This document shows, in pieces, positions 9,081-18,031 of a DNA stretch of 55,927 nucleotides (positions within the stretch are counted from its first letter, which is position 1; each line of letters begins with the position of its first letter). The position numbers were made by a program, and so were the translations under genes. The stretch comes from Chloroflexota bacterium (lineage in GTDB: Bacteria; Chloroflexota; Dehalococcoidia; JACPEP01), in contig JACPEP010000011.1 of assembly GCA_016183425.1 (NCBI GenBank), positions 1 through 55,927 on the forward strand, written 5' to 3'. The notes under the pieces were generated by a model. It was not told the origin of the DNA and ran no database searches. It saw only the letters and a list, made by a program, of their open reading frames with translations.

Positions 9081-9131
9081 ACCTCATCCCAAAAGCGAAG
9101 CCGCGAAGAAGTTAGAGTCTAGGAGGTCGCA

Positions 9132-9536
9132 GTGATTACCAAGCTTATGCGGGTGACTATTGTTGTTCGGGATGAAGAGGAAGCCCTCAACTTCTACACC
9201 GAAAAGCTGGGGTTTGTGCAACGCGCCGATGAGACCTTTGGGCCTGGAGTACGCTGGCTGACGGTTGCCCCCAGGGATCAAAAGCACCTGGAGATCGTCC
9301 TGCAAAAACCCAACCCGCTTTTGCATGGCGAGGCGGGAGCCAAAGAGCTAGAAGAGCGCATCGGCAAAGGGACAGCCTGGGTGTTCGGAACTGATGACTG
9401 CCGGAAGACGTATGAGACCCTGAAGGCCCGCGGCGTAAAGTTCCTCAGCCCACCGCAAGAACAGCACTATGGTGTCCAAGCAATTTTTGAAGACCTCTAC
9501 GGCAACCAGTTTGTCCTGGTGGAACCCCGTCCTTAA
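9132..9536 (+). CDS. VOC (glyoxalase/bleomycin resistance) family protein
   Basis: The 134-residue protein has the paired beta-alpha-beta-beta-beta pattern of the vicinal-oxygen-chelate fold. One half starts KLMRVTIVVRDEEEALNFYTEKLGFV; the second has WVFGTDDCRKTYETLKARGVKFLSPP and ends YGVQAIFEDLYGNQFVLVEPRP. Residues E56 (HLEIVLQKP region) and E near the C-terminus (FEDLYGNQFVLVE) are plausible metal ligands. The start is a GTG preceded by AGGAGGT at 9121-9127. The substrate is unknown. It sits between rel and a cupin gene. Confidence 0.85.
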   Translation: MITKLMRVTIVVRDEEEALNFYTEKLGFVQRADETFGPGVRWLTVAPRDQKHLEIVLQKPNPLLHGEAGAKELEERIGKGTAWVFGTDDCRKTYETLKARGVKFLSPPQEQHYGVQAIFEDLYGNQFVLVEPRP

Positions 9537-9573
9537 AGCCGCCGCCTTTCCGCCTTGAGAAGACGACACACCA

Positions 9574-9909
9574 ATGGCTTACATAAAACAAGCGGAGGAA
9601 ACCCCGTGGGAGCCCGGCCGAACGCCGAACCGCCAGCTAAGGAGGCTCATCAACGCCGATGATACGCCTCTCCTACACACGGTGCTGGTGCAACTAGGGC
9701 CGGGGGAGGCGGTAAGTCTCCACAGTCATTCTGTACTGGAAACCATGTATATCTTGGAAGGCGAGGGGCACGGCCAAGTGGCAGGAGAGAGGGGACCATG
9801 CCGCCCGGGCACCATAATGTACGCCCCGGCAGGGGTAGAGCATGAGCTCAAGAACACAGGGCAAGGGAATATGGTTGTGCTATGTACCTTCTGCCCACCT
9901 AACATGTAG
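9574..9909 (+). CDS. Small single-domain cupin protein
   Basis: This 111-residue protein contains both cupin motifs. Motif 1 is GEAVSLHSHSVLETMYILEGEG with H, H and E ligands. Motif 2 is PGTIMYAPAGVEHELKNTG with the third histidine. It probably binds one divalent metal. The ribosome binding site is weak. It follows the VOC gene by 37 bases and may be cotranscribed. The function could be a small isomerase, dioxygenase or regulatory sensor; nothing in the sequence decides. Confidence 0.8.
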   Translation: MAYIKQAEETPWEPGRTPNRQLRRLINADDTPLLHTVLVQLGPGEAVSLHSHSVLETMYILEGEGHGQVAGERGPCRPGTIMYAPAGVEHELKNTGQGNMVVLCTFCPPNM

Positions 9910-10108
9910 CCACAGGGATACTGCTTGCGGCGTGAATCAACGGCTATGTTTGGGTAGAGGGCAGACCTACCACCAGGGAGGATGTGTCGGTTTATCGCCG
10001 AGGTAAAAAGCACTGTCCAGTAACGCTATCCTACGGGACACCGAGTACGCGCCTCCGCTCTCTGTTCTGGCCTTAGACTAACGGGACGCCAAAATCCCCA
10101 AACACGTG

Positions 10109-10134
10109 AAAAAAAGCCTAACCGAGGGGTGGGC
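10109..10134 (-). terminator. Rho-independent terminator of the ZIP transporter gene
   Basis: Downstream of the ZIP stop codon the minus strand reads GCCCACC, loop CCTC, GGTTAGGC and then seven T residues. The stem has one mismatch and one bulge and abuts the T-tract. The rest of 9910-10144, between two converging genes, shows no supported gene. Confidence 0.55.
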
Positions 10135-10144
10135 CAACCCTCCA

Positions 10145-10897
10145 TTATGCGATAAAAAGCATGAGGATTCGCTGCGAAGCATAGAAAAGGGCGAAACCGA
10201 GAAGGACCCAAAAGAAAACCTGTCGCGAGGGGGAACGCGCCGCCGCGGGCAGCAGGTCGCTTGCGCCGATATGGATGAAAGTCCCCGCCGCCAGAGCCAG
10301 AGACGCCCTGATCGCAAAAGAATCGACGCTCCCTAGAGACAGCGTCACTGCCGTTCCCACCACCGTGGTGAGCCCCACCATAACCGTCGCCACCATGGCC
10401 GCCGTCCTCCCCCATCCCGCACCGCGAACAGTGCCGGCCACCGAGAAACCGGAGCCTACATCGTGGGCCATCACCGCCAGAAACATCAAGATTCCCAGGG
10501 AAGGACTGGCTAGAAAACCGGCCCCTATGGCCACGCCATCCATATAATCGTGAACCGTCCAACCCACAATCGCAGCCACGCCCGTGGCAGGATGGATCAG
10601 CGCAGCCTCCCTTCTTTCATTTCGGCGAACTCTGCCCAAAAGCCCTTCTATGAGATGCTCGCTGACAAAAATAAGGAGAAAGCCGAGAAACACGTAGGGG
10701 GCCACAGCGGTGCCATCCTCAAAAGCCTCGGGGATGACATCTAAAAAAACGGCCGCCAGCAGAAACCCCCCACCCAACCCGAGGTAATTACCGGTAGTGG
10801 CTGCCGTCAGGTTGCGGGAGTAAATGGCCAAGCCCCCGCCAACGGTATTGCCTACCGCTGTCAAAAGACTGAGTACCATAGCCACCCAGATCTCCAT
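10145..10897 (-). CDS. ZIP-family divalent metal transporter
   Basis: The 250-residue protein has about eight predicted membrane segments with a charged cytoplasmic segment after the third (LIEGLLGRVRRNERREAALIHPATG). The metal-site helices carry VHDYMDGVAIGAGF and MAHDVGSGFSVAG, the H-D-x-x-D-G and H-D versions of the family's HNxPEG and HExxE motifs. ZIP proteins move zinc, iron or manganese into the cytoplasm. The gene is divergent from ftsH. Its roughly 100-nucleotide leader contains a possible pseudoknot (10966-11005), so RNA-level metal control is possible. The start ATG at 10897 follows an AGAGGGAG site. Confidence 0.85.
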   Translation of the reverse strand: MEIWVAMVLSLLTAVGNTVGGGLAIYSRNLTAATTGNYLGLGGGFLLAAVFLDVIPEAFEDGTAVAPYVFLGFLLIFVSEHLIEGLLGRVRRNERREAALIHPATGVAAIVGWTVHDYMDGVAIGAGFLASPSLGILMFLAVMAHDVGSGFSVAGTVRGAGWGRTAAMVATVMVGLTTVVGTAVTLSLGSVDSFAIRASLALAAGTFIHIGASDLLPAAARSPSRQVFFWVLLGFALFYASQRILMLFIA

Positions 10898-10965
10898 TTA
10901 GAACTCCCTCTTTGGAGCCTATCTAGTCCGCAACGCTAGCCGGGTTCTGCCACCTGCCAAGCAAC

Positions 10966-11005
10966 AGCCCCTCTTCTTTTAGAGGTCCGTGGGCTATTAG
11001 CGGAC
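10966..11005 (-). promoter_or_regulatory. Possible pseudoknotted leader RNA of the ZIP gene
   Basis: Three short helices interlock. AGCCC (10966-10970) pairs with GGGCT (10991-10995). CTCT (10971-10974) pairs with AGAG (10981-10984). GTCCG (10985-10989) pairs with CGGAC (11001-11005), whose loop holds GGGCT. This is an H-type pseudoknot arrangement about 70-110 nucleotides before the ZIP start codon. A further hairpin GCCC/GGGC lies at 11012-11024. It matches no riboswitch class that I recognise; chance pairing is possible. Confidence 0.3.
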
Positions 11006-11085
11006 AAACACGCCCCCTCTGGGCAAAATACTAACTTGAGCAAGACATGATGTCAATCATGAGTTTTCCTTTATCTGCCCTTTTC

Positions 11086-11094
11086 TGCTATAAT
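11086..11094 (+). promoter_or_regulatory. Extended -10 promoter of ftsH
   Basis: TGCTATAAT at 11086-11094 is a perfect extended -10 element (TG, one base, TATAAT). It lies 38 bases before the GTG start of ftsH. No good -35 hexamer is present, which is common for extended -10 promoters. Confidence 0.55.
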
Positions 11095-11132
11095 GGCAGA
11101 AGAGGATGATGTCCGTTTGATCTCAGACGCGG

Positions 11133-13088
11133 GTGGTTATGGATAGCAGGTGGTTTCGCAATAGCTTTGTCTACCTACTGATATTGGTGGCGGTGGTAGC
11201 CATCTTCTTCACCTTGTTCCAACCAGGCTCCTCCACCAAAGAAATGGAAATCAGCGAGGTCATCGACCGAGCCAAGAACGGTCAGGTGGAGAAGATCGAG
11301 GTCCAGGGAGACATCCTCCACGTCATCACCAAAAGTGGCGAGAAGTTCCGTTCTCGCAAGGAGAATAGTGCCAGCTTCTTGGACGTGCTGAACCGTGCGG
11401 GGGTCAAAACGGGGGAGGGTGGCGTGGACGTGGTGGTTCAGGAACCCAGTCAGTTCGGTAGCTGGTTTCCTCTCCTCATCAACTTTTTGCCCCTCCTTTT
11501 TCTGGGATTTGTTTTCTTCTTTTTGATGCGCCAGGCTCAGGGCAGCAACAGTCAAGCTCTCTCTTTCGGCAAAAGCCGGGCCCGAATGTTTACCGGCAGC
11601 CGACCCACCGTTACCTTTGCCGACGTGGCGGGAGTAGATGAGGCCAAGCAAGAGCTCCAGGAGGTGGTGGAGTTTCTCCAGTATCCAGAGCGCTTTGCCG
11701 CCTTGGGCGCCCGTATACCCAAGGGTGTCCTTTTGGTGGGCCCGCCGGGCACGGGGAAGACCCTTCTTAGCCGAGCGGTGGCCGGGGAGGCGGGGGTGCC
11801 TTTCTTCTCCATCAGCGGCAGCGAGTTTGTAGAGATGTTTGTGGGGGTGGGCGCCTCTCGAGTGCGAGACCTTTTCGAACAGGCGAAAAGAAATGCCCCC
11901 TGCATCATCTTCGTGGACGAGATAGATGCTGTGGGACGGCAGAGGGGGGCTGGCCTGGGAGGGAGTCACGATGAGCGGGAGCAAACCCTGAATCAGATCC
12001 TGGTGGAGATGGACGGCTTCGATACCAACACTAAAGTCATCGTCCTCTCGGCTACCAACCGTCCCGACATCCTGGACCCCGCTCTCCTGCGACCAGGTCG
12101 CTTCGACCGCCAGGTGGTTTTGGATCGCCCCGACATGAACGGCCGCAAAGCTATCCTGGAGGTTCACGCTAAGGGCAAGCCTCTGGCTCCCGACGTGAAC
12201 CTGGAGACCCTGGCCAAGCAGTGCACTGGCTTCACCGGTGCCGACCTGGCCAACTTGGTGAACGAAGCGGCCATCCTGGCCGCCCGGCGGAACAAGAAGG
12301 TCATCGGAGCCGGAGAGTTTGAAGATGCCATCGACCGTGTCATCGCCGGGCCGGAGCGCAAGAGCCGCCTCATCAGCCCCAAAGAGAAAGAGATTACGGC
12401 CTACCACGAGGCGGGACATGCCCTGGTGGCGCGCCTCGTGCCCAACGCCGACCCGGTTCACAAGATATCCATCGTTGCCCGGGGAATGATAGGGGGCTAT
12501 ACCCGCGTTCTGCCCGCGGAAGATCGCTATCTGTGGACGCGCTCCCAGTTCAACGATATGCAGGCCTGGGCTCTGGGCGGACGGGCGTCGGAAGAGCTGG
12601 TTTTTGGGGAGATAACCACCGGCGCCGAAAACGACCTGGACCGAGCCACTAAGATCGCTCGCAAGATGGTCATGGAGTACGGTATGAGCGACCGTCTGGG
12701 CCCGCGTACCTTTGGCCGCCGAGAAGAGCTCATCTTCCTGGGCCGGGAGATCGCGGAGCAACGGAACTACAGCGAGAAGGTCGCCGAGGAAATCGACGAC
12801 GAGGTGCGCAGGATTATCGAGAATGCCTACAACGTGGCCAAAGACATTCTAACCGCACATCGCCGCAAGCTAGATCAGATAGCCCAGCGTCTCATCCAGA
12901 AGGAGACCCTAGAGGGAGAGGAATTGGAGGCCCTTTTCAACGCCCCGGTGGACGGTCAACCGGTAGGGGCGGCTTCCGGAACGGGACAAGCTGCGGCGAC
13001 GCCTCCTGCCTCCCCAACTCCGGTTCCTTCTAAAGAGGAAAAACGGGGGCCCCTTCCCCAGGCGACTCCTTACCCATCTACCCCGTAA
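11133..13088 (+). CDS. ftsH: ATP-dependent membrane zinc metalloprotease FtsH
   Basis: The 651-residue protein has two N-terminal membrane segments (about residues 10-28 and 111-130) flanking a short extracytoplasmic domain. An AAA+ module follows with Walker A GPPGTGKT, Walker [13 protein letters not shown] and the second region of homology [20 protein letters not shown]. The protease domain has the zinc motif HEAGH and the third ligand in [10 protein letters not shown]. It degrades misfolded membrane and short-lived cytoplasmic proteins. The C-terminal tail is rich in Pro, Ala and Thr and probably disordered. GTG at 11133 or ATG at 11139 could be the start. Confidence 0.97.
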   Translation: MVMDSRWFRNSFVYLLILVAVVAIFFTLFQPGSSTKEMEISEVIDRAKNGQVEKIEVQGDILHVITKSGEKFRSRKENSASFLDVLNRAGVKTGEGGVDVVVQEPSQFGSWFPLLINFLPLLFLGFVFFFLMRQAQGSNSQALSFGKSRARMFTGSRPTVTFADVAGVDEAKQELQEVVEFLQYPERFAALGARIPKGVLLVGPPGTGKTLLSRAVAGEAGVPFFSISGSEFVEMFVGVGASRVRDLFEQAKRNAPCIIFVDEIDAVGRQRGAGLGGSHDEREQTLNQILVEMDGFDTNTKVIVLSATNRPDILDPALLRPGRFDRQVVLDRPDMNGRKAILEVHAKGKPLAPDVNLETLAKQCTGFTGADLANLVNEAAILAARRNKKVIGAGEFEDAIDRVIAGPERKSRLISPKEKEITAYHEAGHALVARLVPNADPVHKISIVARGMIGGYTRVLPAEDRYLWTRSQFNDMQAWALGGRASEELVFGEITTGAENDLDRATKIARKMVMEYGMSDRLGPRTFGRREELIFLGREIAEQRNYSEKVAEEIDDEVRRIIENAYNVAKDILTAHRRKLDQIAQRLIQKETLEGEELEALFNAPVDGQPVGAASGTGQAAATPPASPTPVPSKEEKRGPLPQATPYPSTP

Positions 13089-13164
13089 GGCATCCCCTTC
13101 GGCTCAATACCTTTTAGCTCAAATTAGGCACGGGCGAAGCCCTCTCGCCACCACCCTTGGGAGA

Positions 13165-13173
13165 TGTTATAAT
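13165..13173 (+). promoter_or_regulatory. Extended -10 promoter of the tldD-uppP-tldE group
   Basis: TGTTATAAT at 13165-13173 is a perfect extended -10. It lies 64 bases before the ATG at 13238 and would place the transcript start near 13180. That argues against translation starting upstream of it. Confidence 0.5.
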
Positions 13174-13237
13174 CTGGGCTGTCCAATTGGTCTATAGCAC
13201 ACTAAGGTTGGCACAACGTGCTTCGAGGGTGGAACTA

Positions 13238-14683
13238 ATGAAGAATATGCTTCTCAGGGCGCTGGATACGGCCAAAAGTCGGGGGGCAACCTATGCCGAC
13301 GTTCGGATGGTGAAGGAACGCCGACAGGGCATCACGGTCAAGAACGGACGGGTGGAGGCGCTAACCTCCGGAGAGAGCAGCGGGTTCGGGGTCAGGGTTC
13401 TGACGCATGGGGCCTGGGGGTTTGCCAGCAGCTCGCGGCTGGAGCCCAAAGAGATGGATAGGGTGGTGGCGGAGGCGGCGGCGATCGCCGCCGCCTCCGC
13501 CACTGTAAGTGGCCCCCCCGTGGACCTGGGCGAGCCAAGAAAAATGGTGGCCAACTATCGCACTCCGGTGATCAAAGACCCCTTTGCCGTGCCCCTGGAG
13601 GAAAGGATAGACCTTCTGGTCCGGGCCAGCCAGGAGATGGCCCGAATAAAAGGGATCATGGTCGCCGAGGCGAGTATGGAGTGTCTGCGTCAGGAAAAGA
13701 CCTTCATCAGCACCGAGGGCAGTCACATCCAGCAGGAGATAGTGGAAACCGGCTGCGGCCTGGAGGCCACCGCCGTCGCAGAGGGGGAGATGCAGCGGCG
13801 CAGCTACCCCAACAGCGTCGGCCGCCACCAGGGCACTGAGGGCTACGAGTTCGTGGAGCGATACGACCTGGTGGCCAACGCCCCTCGCATCGGTGAAGAG
13901 GCGGTGGTCCTCCTCTCCGCTAAACCTTGTCCCTCTGGGGTGACCACCGTCATCCTGGATGGCAGTCAGGTGGCCCTTCAGGTCCACGAGAGCTGCGGCC
14001 ATGCCGTAGAGCTGGACCGGGTGCTGGGTATGGAGGCGGGATTCGCCGGCACCAGCTTCCTCACCATGGACAAGCTGGGGAACTTCCGCTACGGCTCTCC
14101 TATAGTTAACATCACTGCCGACGCCACCATCCCTGGCGGACTGGGCACCTTCGGCTACGACGACGAGGGGGTGCCCGCCCAGGCGGTGCCCATCGTTCGG
14201 GAGGGGATTCTGGTGGGCTATCTCACCTCCCGAGAGACGGCGGCGGTCCTGGGGCAGAAAAGCGGCGGCGCTATGCGGGCCGACGGCTGGAACCGCATCC
14301 CCCTCATCCGCATGACCAACGTCAACCTGGAGCCTGGAGGTTGGCGTCTGGAGAACCTCATCGCCGATACCGACGACGGTATCTACATGCAGACCAACAA
14401 AAGCTGGAGCATCGATGACCGGCGCCTCAACTTCCAGTTCGGCACCGAGATGGCCTGGGAGATTAAGGGGGGCAAGCGGGGAGCCATGCTCAAAAACGCC
14501 ACCTACACCGGCATCACCCCCCAGTTCTGGGCCAGTTGCGACGCCATCTGCAACCGGGACCATTGGGTGGTCTGGGGCACCCCCAACTGCGGCAAGGGGG
14601 AGCCGGAGCAGGTGGCCCACGTGGGCCACGGCGCTGCCCCAGCCCGCTTCCGCAACGTGAGAGTGGGGGTATTGAAATCTTGA
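13238..14683 (+). CDS. tldD: TldD-type zinc metalloprotease subunit
   Basis: The 481-residue protein has the TldD fold. The metal motif is VHESCGHAVELDR, an HExxGH-type site, and the C-terminal cysteine region is GTPNCGKGEPEQVAHVGH. TldD and TldE form a heteromeric protease that trims unfolded peptides and modified-peptide precursors. In known systems TldD carries the zinc site. The ATG at 13238 is chosen because GAGGGTGG lies 5 bases upstream and an extended -10 sits just before; the reading frame is open further upstream without a ribosome binding site. Its partner tldE lies two genes on, separated by uppP. Confidence 0.93.
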   Translation: MKNMLLRALDTAKSRGATYADVRMVKERRQGITVKNGRVEALTSGESSGFGVRVLTHGAWGFASSSRLEPKEMDRVVAEAAAIAAASATVSGPPVDLGEPRKMVANYRTPVIKDPFAVPLEERIDLLVRASQEMARIKGIMVAEASMECLRQEKTFISTEGSHIQQEIVETGCGLEATAVAEGEMQRRSYPNSVGRHQGTEGYEFVERYDLVANAPRIGEEAVVLLSAKPCPSGVTTVILDGSQVALQVHESCGHAVELDRVLGMEAGFAGTSFLTMDKLGNFRYGSPIVNITADATIPGGLGTFGYDDEGVPAQAVPIVREGILVGYLTSRETAAVLGQKSGGAMRADGWNRIPLIRMTNVNLEPGGWRLENLIADTDDGIYMQTNKSWSIDDRRLNFQFGTEMAWEIKGGKRGAMLKNATYTGITPQFWASCDAICNRDHWVVWGTPNCGKGEPEQVAHVGHGAAPARFRNVRVGVLKS

Positions 14684-14751
14684 CGGGGGATTAAAAACCC
14701 CGTAATGTGTGCTTCACACGTGAGAACTGACTCTGCATTCTGGCCGGGGAG

Positions 14752-15588
14752 GTGGTAGCAGGTCCAGTGCCGTTGCTCCACGCCATCGTCCTGGGAGTGG
14801 TTCAGGGCATCACCGAGTTCTGGCCCATATCATCCTCCGGCCACCTTATCCTTTTCCCCAACCTTCTGGGCTGGCCAGCCCAGAGCTTGAGCTTCGATAC
14901 TACTCTTCACATGGGGACGCTGGCCGCTTTGATCATCTACTTCTGGCGGGACTGGCTGGTGATGCTCCGCTCCGTGGTCCATGACCTGACGCAGCATCGA
15001 ACGGCGTGGCCACGTTATGCCCAGCCATCTCGCCTGTTTATCCTCATCCTCTGGGGAAGCGTGCCCGCGGGCGTGGCGGGGCTGCTCTTCAACAACTACA
15101 TCGAAGACAACCTGCGCTCTCCTTACCTGGTGGCTGCCATGCTCATCATAGTGGCTGGGGTCATGACCTACGCCGAGCGGGCCAAGACGGCCTCAGAAGA
15201 GATGGAGTCCCTGAACTGGCGGCGTTCTCTGCTCATTGGCCTGGCCCAAGCACTGGCTCTGGTGCCGGGCACCTCCCGCTCCGGCATCACCATATCCATC
15301 GGTATGTTGTCTCATCTGGAGCGCACGGTGGCCACCCGTTTCTCTTTCCTCCTGGCCACGCCGATCATATTGGCGGCGGGGCTCTGGGAGATGAGACACC
15401 TCCTGGGCTCCAGTGTCATGACGGATGAGTGGCTTAGCCTGGCGGCCGGGTTCGGTGCCTCCATGGTGGTGGGCATCGTAGCCATCGGTCTTCTCCTTCG
15501 TATCCTCCAACGCTACTCTCTGATGCCCTTCGTGGGGTATCGACTGGCTTTGGGGACGGCCCTGGTGGTATACTTCCTGGGACGATAA
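14752..15588 (+). CDS. uppP: Undecaprenyl-diphosphatase UppP (BacA family)
   Basis: The 278-residue polytopic membrane enzyme has both family signatures, the EFWPISSSGHL segment (usual form E-x-x-P-x-S-S-S-G-H-L) and VPGTSRSGITI. It dephosphorylates undecaprenyl diphosphate, recycling the lipid carrier for peptidoglycan and surface polysaccharide. The start is a GTG at 14752 or 14767; the GGGGAGG at 14746-14752 is too close to the first and rather far from the second. It is inserted between tldD and tldE. It should also serve the large polysaccharide locus of this window. Confidence 0.95.
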   Translation: MVAGPVPLLHAIVLGVVQGITEFWPISSSGHLILFPNLLGWPAQSLSFDTTLHMGTLAALIIYFWRDWLVMLRSVVHDLTQHRTAWPRYAQPSRLFILILWGSVPAGVAGLLFNNYIEDNLRSPYLVAAMLIIVAGVMTYAERAKTASEEMESLNWRRSLLIGLAQALALVPGTSRSGITISIGMLSHLERTVATRFSFLLATPIILAAGLWEMRHLLGSSVMTDEWLSLAAGFGASMVVGIVAIGLLLRILQRYSLMPFVGYRLALGTALVVYFLGR

Positions 15589-15605
15589 GCTAGGGGAGGT
15601 GGCCT

Positions 15606-16943
15606 GTGCGAGATGAAAAAGAGCTAAAGGCAATGGCAGACCTGGCCCTGGCCCACAGCCGGGCCTCCCAGACCGAGGTGCTTCTTTTCGTCACCGACTC
15701 TGCCCTGACGCGCTTCGCCAACAATCATATTCATCAAAACGTGGCAGAAAGAAACGCCTCCCTGATGGTTCGCGCTGCGGTGGGGAGGCGGATAGGCGTC
15801 GCATCCAGCAACATCGTTGCCCCCCAGGGTGTGAAGGACACGGTGGAACGAGCCGGGGAGTTGGCCCGCCTGGCTCCGGAGAACCCCGATTTTATTTCCT
15901 TGCCCCCTCCAGCACCGATAAGATCTGCTGAAGCCTACTTTCCCGCCACCGCCCGTTTTGGCCCCCAGGAGCGGGCAACGGCGGTAGGGGTCATCTGTGG
16001 CCAGTCTAAGGAGAAGGAACTGGTTGCCTCCGGGGCCTTCAGTGTTGCCACGTCTCAGATGGTGGTGGCCAACTCTTTGGGCGTCTTCGCCCACCATATG
16101 GAAACGGTAGCCGAGCTGAGCGCGGTGATTAAGTCTCTGTCCAGCTCGGGCTATGCCCACCGCCTCGCCCTGGACGTGTCCCAGATAGACCCGGTAAAGG
16201 TGGCCCAAGAGGCGATAGACAAAGCCGTCCGGGGGCAAGACCCCACTCCCTTAGAGCCCGGGGAGTACGAGGTCATTCTGGAGGAGTACGCCGTCAGCGA
16301 TATCCTGGATGCTCTGGCCTATCTAGGTTTCAGCGCCCTGGCAGTGCAGGAGGGACGGAGCTTCATGGCGGGCCGCTTGGGACAGCGGGTAGTGGGGGAG
16401 AACATCACCATCTGGGACGATGGCCTGGGTGCGGCAACTGTCCCCATGCCCTTCGATTTCGAAGGGGTGCCCAAAGAAAGGGTGGATCTGATAGCAGACG
16501 GGGTGGCCCGGGGGGTGTGCTACGATAGCTACACGGCGGGCAAGGAGGGTCGCGTCTCCACCGGCCATGCCCTCCCACCCGGAGAGACCTTCGGCCCCGT
16601 GCCCCTGAACTTGTTTCTTAAAGAGGGCCAGGCCACCAAGGAGGAGATGATAGCCTCCACGCAACGGGGCGTTTACGTCACCCGCTTCTGGTACACCCGC
16701 CCCGTGGAGCCCATGACAGTGACCATCACGGGCATGACCCGGGATGGCACCTTCCTGGTGGAGAAAGGGGAGATCACCCGGCCCATCAGGAACCTACGCT
16801 TCACCCAGAGCTACCTGGACGTACTGAGACAGGTGGAGCTAATCGGGCGAGAGAGCAAGCTGGAGCGAACTGGCTTTTCCTATAACCGGGTGCCGGCGTT
16901 GAAGGTGGGCCGCTTCAACTTCACCGGGGCGACGGAGTTCTGA
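15606..16943 (+). CDS. tldE: TldE/PmbA-type metalloprotease partner subunit
   Basis: The 445-residue protein has the PmbA/TldE domain order but lacks the HExxxH zinc motif, as expected for the non-catalytic partner of TldD. It starts at GTG 15606 with GGGGAGGT six bases upstream, 17 bases after uppP. Segments such as VTDSALTRFANNHIHQNVAERN and the C-terminal FTQSYLDVLRQVELIG match the family. With TldD it probably forms the heteromeric protease. No modified-peptide precursor gene is seen nearby. Confidence 0.9.
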   Translation: MRDEKELKAMADLALAHSRASQTEVLLFVTDSALTRFANNHIHQNVAERNASLMVRAAVGRRIGVASSNIVAPQGVKDTVERAGELARLAPENPDFISLPPPAPIRSAEAYFPATARFGPQERATAVGVICGQSKEKELVASGAFSVATSQMVVANSLGVFAHHMETVAELSAVIKSLSSSGYAHRLALDVSQIDPVKVAQEAIDKAVRGQDPTPLEPGEYEVILEEYAVSDILDALAYLGFSALAVQEGRSFMAGRLGQRVVGENITIWDDGLGAATVPMPFDFEGVPKERVDLIADGVARGVCYDSYTAGKEGRVSTGHALPPGETFGPVPLNLFLKEGQATKEEMIASTQRGVYVTRFWYTRPVEPMTVTITGMTRDGTFLVEKGEITRPIRNLRFTQSYLDVLRQVELIGRESKLERTGFSYNRVPALKVGRFNFTGATEF

Positions 16944-16984
16944 GATTGTTGTCTTTTGCCCGCCCGCCTGGCCGGTAAACTTGA

Positions 16985-18001
16985 ATGATGATCGTTAGAA
17001 GCAAGGCGCCCCTTAGAATCAGCTTCGCCGGAGGCGGCACCGATGTCGCCCCCTACTTTCAGGAGGAAGGAGGCCTGGTTCTCAGCACCACCATCGACAA
17101 GTACGCTTACGCCTCTCTGCGACTTCGGGAGGATAGGAGCATCTCGGTGCGTTCCCTGGACTACGATGTAGTGGCCAAATACCATCGCGACGAGCCCCTC
17201 ATGTACGATGGCAACCTGGACCTGGTTAAAGCGGTCATCAAGCACATGAACCAGTACGATGAGGCCCAAGGCCTGGACCTTTTCCTCCACACCGATGCCC
17301 CCCCTGGCTCAGGGCTGGGCTCCTCCTCCACCATGATGGTGGCCCTCATCGGCGTCTTCAAGCACTGGCTGCGCCTTCCTCTCACCCCCTACGAGATCGC
17401 CGAGTTGGCTTACTCCATCGAGCGGCTGGAGCTGGGCATCAAAGGCGGGATGCAGGATCAATACGCCGCCGTCTTCGGTGGCTTTAACTTCATCGAGTTC
17501 ACCGACTCTGCCGTCATCGTCAATCCCCTTCGGGTCGCCCCCCATATCCTCAACGAGCTGGAGTACGCCCTCCTCCTGTGCTACACGGGAGAAACCCGTC
17601 TCTCGGCCAACATCCTGACCACTCAGATAGAGGGCTACGTTCAACGCCATGAAGAGGTGGTAGCCAGCCTGAGGCACCAGAAGGAAATGGCCATTCAGAT
17701 GAAAAACGCCCTTCTTCGGGGGCGCCTCAATGACTTTGGGGACCTTCTTCACCAGGCCTGGCTGAGCAAGAAGAAGCTGGCTTCCCAAATAACTAACCCT
17801 CAAATCGACCGCCTCTACCAGGTGGCTCAGGATCAGGGAGCCCTGGGAGGAAAGCTACTGGGCGCCGGAGGGGGCGGATACCTGCTTCTGTTCTGTCCCT
17901 TCGACAGAAAGCACATCATCGCCGAGGAGTTGGAAAAAGCCGGGGGCCAGGCAGTTAAGTTCGGCTTTGAAGACGGCGGCCTCCAGACCTGGGAGGTGTA
18001 A
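16985..18001 (+). CDS. GHMP-family sugar kinase (heptose 7-phosphate kinase-like)
   Basis: The 338-residue kinase begins with RSKAPLRISFAGGGTDVAPY, typical of the HddA/D-glycero-D-manno-heptose 7-phosphate and L-fucose kinase branch. The ATP loop is APPGSGLGSSSTMMVAL and the C-terminal GHMP motif is KLLGAGGGGYLLLF. It should phosphorylate a hexose or heptose phosphate feeding nucleotide-sugar synthesis. No matching nucleotidyltransferase or isomerase lies next to it, so the sugar is uncertain. The start is one of two adjacent ATGs (16985 or 16988). rsmI follows after 30 bases. Confidence 0.87.
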   Translation: MMIVRSKAPLRISFAGGGTDVAPYFQEEGGLVLSTTIDKYAYASLRLREDRSISVRSLDYDVVAKYHRDEPLMYDGNLDLVKAVIKHMNQYDEAQGLDLFLHTDAPPGSGLGSSSTMMVALIGVFKHWLRLPLTPYEIAELAYSIERLELGIKGGMQDQYAAVFGGFNFIEFTDSAVIVNPLRVAPHILNELEYALLLCYTGETRLSANILTTQIEGYVQRHEEVVASLRHQKEMAIQMKNALLRGRLNDFGDLLHQAWLSKKKLASQITNPQIDRLYQVAQDQGALGGKLLGAGGGGYLLLFCPFDRKHIIAEELEKAGGQAVKFGFEDGGLQTWEV

Positions 18002-18031
18002 CGGAGGCGACCCCAGCCTCCCTTCGAAAAA

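Noticed and set aside
13157-13237. Upstream start of tldD at 13157
   Set aside because: The extended -10 promoter lies at the same place and the residues before the ATG at 13238 do not resemble the family.
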